Below, piece by piece: positions 58,366-64,000 of a stretch of DNA of 64,000 bases; position 1 is the first letter of the stretch; each line of letters opens with the position of its first letter. A model generated the notes under the pieces. The model made no database searches. It had not been told where the DNA came from and saw nothing but the letters and a program-made list of their open reading frames with translations. The stretch covers positions 1 to 64,000 of the forward strand of contig CANPYY010000008.1 of assembly GCA_947588675.1 (NCBI GenBank). The letters are read 5' to 3'. The stretch is from an uncultured Lachnospiraceae bacterium (lineage in GTDB: Bacteria; Bacillota; Clostridia; Lachnospirales; Lachnospiraceae). Both the position numbers and the translations under genes were made by a program.

Positions 58366-58406
58366 GTGAGTTCGAGACCTTCCTCACTATAAACAAAACT
58401 AAAGGA
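58366..58406 (+). promoter_or_regulatory. preQ1-I riboswitch
   Basis: The P1 stem GTGAG / CTCAC (58366-58370 with 58383-58387) encloses TTCGAGACCTTC. It is followed by TATAAACAAAACTAAAGG, the A-rich tail of preQ1-I aptamers that forms the pseudoknot. The tail runs into the ribosome site AAAGGAG (58401-58407), so preQ1 binding should hide it and switch translation off. Confidence 0.87.
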
Positions 58407-58415
58407 GAATTTAAT

Positions 58416-58895
58416 ATGAACAAAAAAATCAAATTTCTAACCCAGGCTGCAATGATTGCGGCTCTCTACGTAATACTTACTTTTATTGCATCAGCCCTCG
58501 GGCTCGCAAGCCAGGCAATACAGATAAGATTCTCAGAAGCTCTTACTGTTCTTCCGGCATTCACTCCGGCGGCAATACCCGGACTTTTTATCGGATGTAT
58601 CCTCTCAAATCTTCTTACCGGCTGCGCGCTTTACGACATAATTTTCGGAAGCCTTGCAACCTTGCTTGGAGCGCTTGGCACATATGCTCTCAAACACCAT
58701 AAGTACCTTACCCCCATTCCGCCGATTGCCGCAAATACACTTATCATTCCTTTCGTAATCAGATATGTATACCAGTCGGAAGGAACCATTCCTTTCTTTA
58801 TGCTTACGGTCGGCGCAGGTGAAGTTATATCCTGCGGTATACTCGGTCTTATGCTTTATTCCGCCCTAAAAAAACAAAAAAGGAATATTTTTTAG
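58416..58895 (+). CDS. queT: Queuosine-precursor transporter QueT
   Basis: A 159-residue ECF-type S component with about five membrane helices; typical length. IRFSEALTVLPAFTPAAIPGLFIGCILSNLLTG is the family hallmark. It imports a queuosine precursor such as preQ1 with the shared ECF ATPase module, supporting tRNA modification by salvage. ATG at 58416 follows AAAGGAG and is governed by the preQ1-I riboswitch directly upstream, which supports the substrate. Confidence 0.93.
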   Translation: MNKKIKFLTQAAMIAALYVILTFIASALGLASQAIQIRFSEALTVLPAFTPAAIPGLFIGCILSNLLTGCALYDIIFGSLATLLGALGTYALKHHKYLTPIPPIAANTLIIPFVIRYVYQSEGTIPFFMLTVGAGEVISCGILGLMLYSALKKQKRNIF

Positions 58896-58925
58896 TTTTA
58901 TATATGCTTTTTCAACAATATATGG

Positions 58926-58931
58926 TATAAT
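58926..58931 (+). promoter_or_regulatory. Extended -10 promoter of the carboxypeptidase gene
   Basis: TGG-TATAAT, an extended -10 element, with no good -35. It lies 50 bases before the ATG at 58981. Confidence 0.45.
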
Positions 58932-58980
58932 ATGATTTGTAGTTGTTCAATATGTTGATTTTTATATTGTGGAGGCATAT

Positions 58981-59811
58981 ATGAAAAAGTTAGCTGCCGC
59001 CGTCACCGGCATATTATTAATATTGCTTATAACCGGATTACAGGATTTATCAGAAAATCAAGTTCGGGCAGGCAATGAATCGGATGAGTTTGAATATGAA
59101 TACTATTATAACGATACTGATAATGGAGAGGATGTTATGGATAGTATCTCACCAACCGGTAATCCGGCAGCAGGAAACGGGGCAGGAGCAATTAATACCG
59201 CGCCAGACAGTATTAAAGTATTTGTCAATAAAGAATATTCCCTGCCTGAAGATTATGTGCCTGACAATCTTATCATGCCGGACATAAAATTTTACTCTTA
59301 TGACGTACCTGACAAACGTTATATGAGAAAAGAGGCTGCGCAGGCCCTTGAAAAAATGTTTGACGCCGCTCTTGACGACGGAATCACTCTTTACGGCGTA
59401 TCGGGCTACCGCTCGTACGCAAGGCAGAAGGAAATCTACAATAGCAACGTACTGGCCAGGGGCAAGGACGAAACTAACAAGGTTTCGGCTTCTCCCGGAC
59501 ACAGTGAACATCAGACAGGTCTTGCCATAGACATATCATCATATGCTTTAAAAGGTTCTCTTTCCGAGGAGTTTGGCACATCTGCCGAAGGTCTGTGGGT
59601 TGCCAAACATTGCGCAAAATATGGATTTATTATACGTTATCCGAAAAACAGGGAAAATATCACCGGATATTCTTATGAGCCCTGGCATATAAGATATGTA
59701 GGTAAAAAAACCGCAAAATATATTATGAAAAACGGCATAACCCTGGAAGAATATTACGGATATATTCCATCTAAAAGCAGTAAAGACGAAATTATATCCG
59801 ATGCACAGTAA
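58981..59811 (+). CDS. D-alanyl-D-alanine carboxypeptidase (VanY type)
   Basis: 276 residues. Signal peptide or anchor at 1-23, an acidic Tyr/Asp/Asn-rich linker (about 25-75), then an LAS-type zinc peptidase domain (about 95-260). Zinc and catalytic motifs are present: SGYRSYARQKEIYN, SPGHSEHQTGLAIDIS (His and Asp ligands) and EPWHIRYVG (catalytic Glu and zinc His). It trims the terminal D-Ala from peptidoglycan stems outside the cell. The ATG at 58981 is five bases after GGAGG; an upstream GTG overlaps that site. It is followed 20 bases later by an acyltransferase gene. Confidence 0.9.
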   Translation: MKKLAAAVTGILLILLITGLQDLSENQVRAGNESDEFEYEYYYNDTDNGEDVMDSISPTGNPAAGNGAGAINTAPDSIKVFVNKEYSLPEDYVPDNLIMPDIKFYSYDVPDKRYMRKEAAQALEKMFDAALDDGITLYGVSGYRSYARQKEIYNSNVLARGKDETNKVSASPGHSEHQTGLAIDISSYALKGSLSEEFGTSAEGLWVAKHCAKYGFIIRYPKNRENITGYSYEPWHIRYVGKKTAKYIMKNGITLEEYYGYIPSKSSKDEIISDAQ

Positions 59812-59831
59812 CAGCAGGAGAGGAGTTTATT

Positions 59832-60551
59832 TTGAGAACGGTATTAATCCTTATTACGCTTATAATCATTTCTATTCTGAGTATTCCTTTATATCTCGTA
59901 GAATTTATAATAGGCAGATTTAATCCGCATCTTAAACACGCTTTCGCGCAAACTCTGGTGCGCATTGTATTTAAGATGTGGCTATGGATATCAGGCACAA
60001 AATATACGGTATACGGTCTTGATAAGGTTCCCACAGACGAGCCTGTCCTGTATATTACCAATCACCGTTCTTTTTTTGATATTATTCTAAGCTACGCATA
60101 TGTTCCTACGCTTACGGCATATGTTTCCAAAGCTTCCATAAAAAAATTCCCCTGCATAGCGCAGTGGATGTATTTTTTAAGCTGTATGTTTCTTGAACGC
60201 GACGACATAAAAAGCGGAATGCAGATGATAAAAGACAGCGTATCGCTAATAAAACAGGGTATATCCGTATATATTTCACCTGAGGGTACAAGAAATCCTA
60301 CCGACACGCTTCTTCCTTTTAAAGAAGGAAGTTTTAAAATTGCCACAATAACTAATTGCAAAATTATTCCTGTGTGTTATACTAACACAGAGAATATTTT
60401 TGAAACACATTTTCCATGGGTCAGAAAAACTACGGCAACAATTGAGTTTGGCGACCCTGTTGATATCACAGGCATGAGCCGCGAGGACAAGAAATTTCTT
60501 GGGGTAAAGTTACGTGAAATCATTCAGAAGATGTATGACGAAAGGAGATAA
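59832..60551 (+). CDS. 1-acyl-sn-glycerol-3-phosphate acyltransferase (PlsC type)
   Basis: 239 residues with one or two N-terminal membrane helices. The HX4D motif is NHRSFFDI (about 77-82), and the glycerol-phosphate site is SPEGTRNP (about 150-157). It makes phosphatidic acid from lysophosphatidate. TTG start at 59832, eight bases after AGGAG. It sits between a carboxypeptidase and an unknown membrane protein whose gene starts two bases after its stop. Confidence 0.9.
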   Translation: MRTVLILITLIIISILSIPLYLVEFIIGRFNPHLKHAFAQTLVRIVFKMWLWISGTKYTVYGLDKVPTDEPVLYITNHRSFFDIILSYAYVPTLTAYVSKASIKKFPCIAQWMYFLSCMFLERDDIKSGMQMIKDSVSLIKQGISVYISPEGTRNPTDTLLPFKEGSFKIATITNCKIIPVCYTNTENIFETHFPWVRKTTATIEFGDPVDITGMSREDKKFLGVKLREIIQKMYDERR

Positions 60552-60553
60552 TT

Positions 60554-61084
60554 ATGATTAACGGAACACCTATCCCTGTTTTTCTTGCATGGAGTACGGT
60601 ATTTACTGTTCTGTGTATAATACTTGCAGTTGTTCTCGCAATATTTATTGTGCTTAGCATTTTAGGAAGGAAAATGCAGAAAAAACAGGCTGACAACCAG
60701 GAAGCAATGCAGCAGGCTTCACAGATAATGTCAATGCTTATCATTGATAAAAAACGGATGCGTCTTAAAGAAGCCGGTCTCCCGCAGATTGTTGTGGAGC
60801 AGACTCCAAAGTACATGCGGAGAGCAAAACTTCCTATTGTAAAAGCAAAAGTCGGACCTAAGATAATGTCGCTTATATGCGACGATAAAATCTTTCCGGT
60901 ACTTCCCGTAAAGAAAGAAGTAAAAGCAGTCGTAAGCGGTATATACATCATGGATATCAAAGGTTCCAGAAACAATCTTGAAACCGCGGGCAAAAAGATG
61001 GGAAGACTTGCCAGAATGAGAATGAAAGCCGAACAGACGCTTCAGGAAAATCAGAATACAAAAAGCGGAAAGAAGAAATCCTAA
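60554..61084 (+). CDS. Membrane protein of unknown function
   Basis: 176 residues. One long N-terminal membrane helix (about 10-36) is followed by a charged, probably helical, Gln/Met-rich segment (about 40-75) and a compact basic domain (about 75-160) with KAKVGPKIMSLICDD and KEVKAVVSGIYIMDI. The C terminus is strongly basic (KSGKKKS). ATG at 60554 follows AAAGGAG. It is tightly coupled to the acyltransferase gene, so a role at the membrane is likely. I do not recognise the family. Confidence 0.8.
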   Translation: MINGTPIPVFLAWSTVFTVLCIILAVVLAIFIVLSILGRKMQKKQADNQEAMQQASQIMSMLIIDKKRMRLKEAGLPQIVVEQTPKYMRRAKLPIVKAKVGPKIMSLICDDKIFPVLPVKKEVKAVVSGIYIMDIKGSRNNLETAGKKMGRLARMRMKAEQTLQENQNTKSGKKKS

Positions 61085-61754
61085 CCGCTTATACTGGCAT
61101 CATCAAGCAGGAAATCATATATATTCAGTGTCAATATCCCGTGTTCATCATAATGCTTTGGCACTATATCCTTAGTAATGATGATTTTCTTAAATGAATC
61201 ATCAATTTTACGAAATGGTCTGATTTCCTGCAATAATTTTTCTTCGCCGGGAATGGAATAAGCAGATTGAATATAGTATCTGGCAGAACCTAAGTTGCAC
61301 ACAAAATCAACTTCAACCTGCTTTCGCACCGTCTTTCCATTTATCTTTTCAGCAATAGTCACAACGCCTACGTCAACGCTGTAGCCACGTCTGCGCAGTT
61401 CATTGTAAATTACATTTTCCATAGTATGCGTCTGCTCGAATTGACGGAAATTAATGCGCGCATTACGAAGTCCCAAATCCGAAAAGTAATATTTTTTGGG
61501 AGTTTCAATGTATGCCTTTCCTTTGATATCATACCTTTGCGCCGATTCAATAAGAAAAGAATCCTCAAAAAAATCAAGATATTTTTTAATAGTATTTGCG
61601 GTAATTTTTGATTTTTTTACAGTTTTGAATGTATTTCTCAATTTTTCAGGATTAGTCAGAGAACCGATAGCCGAAGAAAGTATATTTAATAAATCCTCAA
61701 GTTATGCTTCCGGTCTATCAGTTTATTCAGATAAAAATCACGTTTAATTTCCAT
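61081..61754 (-). pseudogene. Decayed AAA ATPase / DUF4143 gene, P-loop region deleted
   Basis: The first 18 codons from an ATG at 61754 (after GGAG) read MEIKRDFYLNKLIDRKHN, the classic beginning of AAA_14/DUF4143 ATPases, where the P-loop should come next. Instead the frame runs into a stop within five codons, and the sequence continues in another frame as EDLLNILSSAIGSLTNP and a full C-terminal DUF4143 domain to 61081. The ATPase core is therefore missing: an internal deletion with a frame change near 61698-61702. The remaining 186-residue frame (from 61641) could still be translated but lacks ATP binding. The end overlaps the previous gene by four bases. Confidence 0.85.
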
Positions 61755-61831
61755 ACGAGTTCTCCTAAGCGAAGGATTTTTGCAACCTTTAACAGTTTTC
61801 ATTCCTATTTTACCACTTTTCGGAGAAATTA

Positions 61832-62443
61832 TCAACCACCTATACTGCATCTGACAGTAACGCGCGCGCTTCCGCCATAAGTACAGGTAAACAGACTTAA
61901 ATCATAGTCCGGTGAGAGCATCTCGCTTATAGCCGTAGGCGCAAGCGTTTCTACTTTATCGACCCCATAATAAAATTCATTTCCTACGGCATCGGTAAAA
62001 ATAATAGTATCTCCCGAATGGAGATTTTTGATATTCCGAAAATGCGTACTGAAATTGTGCGCACAGATTACCATATCATTGCTGTACGCCGAGCCGGAAT
62101 AACGGCATGGCGACGTTTTCATCTGCGTATAATCCCAGTCTTTTGCAACCGGCAGTTCCAAACTCAATGTCGGTATCCTGATTGTGCCGATATATTCTTT
62201 TCCCTTGATGGTGATTGTTGGCATGGGAGTATCCGGAGAAATGATAATTTCTCCCGATATGCCTGCGGGAAGCGCATTTTCTGCATTAGATTTCATAACA
62301 TCGTCAAATTCTTTAAGAACTGAGGATGCGGCCTCTGCCGCATTATAATCCTCATGTATATTATATGCAGTAAGGATAACTGCTGAACATATCAGGGCAA
62401 TTCCCGATATCATAAGCGCAATTCTTTTATTTTTCTTCATCAT
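61832..62443 (-). CDS. Sortase-family transpeptidase
   Basis: About 203 residues. Membrane anchor at about 7-27; the sortase barrel (about 80-203) has IGTIRIPTLSLELPV, catalytic His in VICAHNFSTHF, Cys in LFTCTYGGS and Arg in ARVTVRC. The protein is short and its class is uncertain. It follows the LPXTG protein gene with an overlap of 17 bases and has no strong ribosome site; GTG at 62449, ATG at 62443 and ATG at 62440 are all possible. It should attach LPXTG proteins, perhaps this neighbour, to the wall. The class C-like sortase on the other side is a separate enzyme. Confidence 0.83.
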   Translation of the reverse strand: MMKKNKRIALMISGIALICSAVILTAYNIHEDYNAAEAASSVLKEFDDVMKSNAENALPAGISGEIIISPDTPMPTITIKGKEYIGTIRIPTLSLELPVAKDWDYTQMKTSPCRYSGSAYSNDMVICAHNFSTHFRNIKNLHSGDTIIFTDAVGNEFYYGVDKVETLAPTAISEMLSPDYDLSLFTCTYGGSARVTVRCSIGG

Positions 62444-63452
62444 TTTCACTCAATCTATCTGTAATAAATCCGATAAAAAATAACAATGCTCCTGCAAAAA
62501 GCAGAACCGGAACAGGCCACCATAACTGACCGGTCTGCGGAAGCTTAGCCTGGCTGCCGCTTACAGTTGAAGTATCGTTTTCCGATAAATTACCGTCTTT
62601 ATCTGCCGGCTCCTTTTCATCCGAAACCTGCGTAAGATTCTGATTTTCCTTTGTTTTTTCATCTGATTTGGGATTCGTTTTGGAAGAAACCGCTCCCGTA
62701 TTTTTTATTGTAAAGGTACTGTCATTTAATGTGATAGAAACGGCGTAATTTGCAGGTATATCCTTTTCAACGACGTTCCATTCATAAGATGTGGAAAGCT
62801 TCTCCCATGTGTACGACCAGTTATTTTCAGCAGAAAGGGTTTCTTCATCATAAATTTCCCCGTTTTGCAGCAGTTGCACCGTGACTGAGGTAGGACGCGC
62901 CGCATCGTTTCCGTCTTCCCATACTTTTTTTACGGTGTACGTCCGGTTCGTATCAACATTTGAGGTTATCGTATATTTAACATCTGCGACTACCGTTTCT
63001 TCTGAACCGCCAATGATTCTTATAAGCGCAGGCTTTGGAGTGTACATATTATCGCCCACATATGCGGATGAACCTGTCACAAGATAAATACCGGAAGTTA
63101 ATTTGCCAAAACCGGCGCATCCAAGCGCATCAGTTGACGCAGTTGCCACCGGTTTGCCCACTCCGCTTGCAACATAAGACGCAAGGGTGTACGCAAGATT
63201 TCCTATATTTTCACTATCGCCTAAATCGCCTTTTTCTATATTAAGCTCTGCAAATTCGCCGATTAAATTCTCTCCGTCCGTCGTCATGACGTGATACAGC
63301 TTAAATGCAGAATCCACAACCGGACCCGATTCAGTAATAAATTTTATCTGAAGCGAAAGCGCCGGACTTTCCGCATATGAAACCACACTGCCGCATAGCA
63401 GGCATATCGTTGAAAATGCAACGAGCAAATATTTAATTAATCGATGTTTCAT
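62427..63452 (-). CDS. LPXTG-anchored pilin-like protein with Cna-B domain
   Basis: 341 residues. Signal peptide (1-27), an N-terminal beta-rich domain (about 30-165), a Cna protein B-type domain (about 168-255, starting YTVKKVWEDGNDAARPTSV), a Lys/Glu/Asp linker, and the sorting signal LPQTG followed by a hydrophobic helix and DRLSENDEEK tail. The order resembles minor or basal pilins. ATG at 63452 follows GAGGTG, six bases after the class C sortase gene. It is probably joined to other pilins or the wall by the flanking sortases. Confidence 0.88.
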   Translation of the reverse strand: MKHRLIKYLLVAFSTICLLCGSVVSYAESPALSLQIKFITESGPVVDSAFKLYHVMTTDGENLIGEFAELNIEKGDLGDSENIGNLAYTLASYVASGVGKPVATASTDALGCAGFGKLTSGIYLVTGSSAYVGDNMYTPKPALIRIIGGSEETVVADVKYTITSNVDTNRTYTVKKVWEDGNDAARPTSVTVQLLQNGEIYDEETLSAENNWSYTWEKLSTSYEWNVVEKDIPANYAVSITLNDSTFTIKNTGAVSSKTNPKSDEKTKENQNLTQVSDEKEPADKDGNLSENDTSTVSGSQAKLPQTGQLWWPVPVLLFAGALLFFIGFITDRLSENDEEK

Positions 63453-63458
63453 CGAAAA

Positions 63459-64000
63459 TCACCTCTTTTTCCGGGTACGCCGTGATGAAATCAGCACGGC
63501 AAGCACCACTACAGGAATTTCAAAAATAATCACAATCTTATAAACCGGAATATATTGCGCGCCGGATTGGGCAACAAGCTCCTGTTCCATTTCCATCTGA
63601 CCCAAAAGCTCGCCGTGGAGCAACAATCTGTGGGAATTGATTCCGTACGGCGTACAGGTCACCAGAGTACAATAATTTTTACCCTGTTCAATCTGCAGCG
63701 AAGCCACATCCTCAGGCACCACTGTTTCAATACCCCTAATCCTGTACATATAAGCTTCATTTAACAGATAAATAATAAATGTCTGGCCGATTTCCAATTT
63801 ATCCAAATTGGTAAACAGCAATGCCGACGGCTGACCTCTGTGGCCGGAGATAACCGCATGAACCGAATTTCCTTTAATTGGAAAGGAAGACCCTTCGATA
63901 TGTCCTGCTCCCTCCTGCAAAACGGCGTCGCTTGTACCGTGATAAATGGGGAGCATAATGTCCGCATCCGGTATATCGACATAACCAATAATACCATCCC
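63459..64000 (-). CDS. Class C (pilus-type) sortase, 5' end outside the window
   Basis: The gene runs off the right edge; the frame is open to the last base, giving about 180 residues of the C-terminal part. The visible start GIIGYVDIPDADIMLPIYHGT continues with AVISGHRGQPSALLFTNLDKL (catalytic His) and LVTCTPYGINSHRLLLHG (catalytic Cys and Arg), diagnostic of class C pilin polymerases. A C-terminal membrane helix (KIVIIFEIPVVVLAVLI) and a basic tail follow, also typical. An internal ATG at 63956 should not be taken as the start. Confidence 0.9.
   Translation of the reverse strand, partial: DGIIGYVDIPDADIMLPIYHGTSDAVLQEGAGHIEGSSFPIKGNSVHAVISGHRGQPSALLFTNLDKLEIGQTFIIYLLNEAYMYRIRGIETVVPEDVASLQIEQGKNYCTLVTCTPYGINSHRLLLHGELLGQMEMEQELVAQSGAQYIPVYKIVIIFEIPVVVLAVLISSRRTRKKR

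Noticed and set aside
61641..61754. Sequencing error as sole cause of the broken AAA/DUF4143 gene
   Set aside because: A single-base error could not remove the whole ATPase core; a real internal deletion is required.

Overview
The window looks like chromosomal DNA of a Gram-positive, strictly fermentative gut or rumen Clostridia, most probably family Lachnospiraceae. The evidence is the moderately AT-rich DNA with strong AGGAGG ribosome sites and several TTG starts, LPXTG/sortase genes, AddAB rather than RecBCD, a Clostridia-style 6S RNA, a preQ1-I riboswitch before queT, and secreted proteins with very lysine-rich Ig-like modules. The genus is not identified. No tRNA, rRNA, insertion sequence, prophage or CRISPR array was seen. 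Genes are tightly packed, and four convergent pairs overlap at their ends.

Left part (1-9.5 kb): a partial gene, a secreted Ig-like/cysteine-motif protein, and a sulfate/thiosulfate ABC importer (sbp-cysT-cysW-cysA). The importer is divergent from a LacI-type regulator, with two palindromic operators between them. Then come a secreted GH43 glycosidase and a divergent AraC regulator. Middle-left (9.5-17 kb): a subtilisin-like S8 protease, a divergent ClpX paralogue, a membrane HtrA protease, and two envelope-polymer genes (polyprenyl glycosylphosphotransferase and LytR-CpsA-Psr).

17-23.3 kb holds the most unusual locus: one five-gene unit, arylsulfotransferase-like protein - cysD - cysN/cysC fusion - histidine phosphatase - acyl-ACP thioesterase. 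With the nearby importer it provides sulfate uptake, activation to APS/PAPS and a candidate sulfotransferase. No APS/PAPS or sulfite reductase is present in the window. This fits a sulfation pathway better than cysteine synthesis, although the acceptor is unknown.

23.4-34.8 kb: a heterodimeric ABC exporter, a Na/phosphate symporter with PhoU domain, a GH36 alpha-galactosidase, a phosphopantetheinyl transferase with a small coupled gene, an aquaporin, phosphotransacetylase and the biotin importer BioY. BioY is controlled by a BirA operator that lies inside the terminator hairpin of the upstream gene. 34.9-48.2 kb: a run addB-addA-ylmH-birA followed by a giant secreted esterase/GH10 xylanase.

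48.2-64 kb: a membrane FMN-bind-like protein, NAD synthetase, 6S RNA, a leucine-rich-repeat surface protein, two small conserved proteins, a GH51 arabinofuranosidase, a class A penicillin-binding protein, preQ1 riboswitch-queT, a D,D-carboxypeptidase, an acyltransferase, an unknown membrane protein, a decayed AAA/DUF4143 gene, and the end of a sortase/pilin locus that runs off the right edge. GH10+CE1, GH43, GH51 and GH36 together suggest use of plant arabinoxylan and galactosides.
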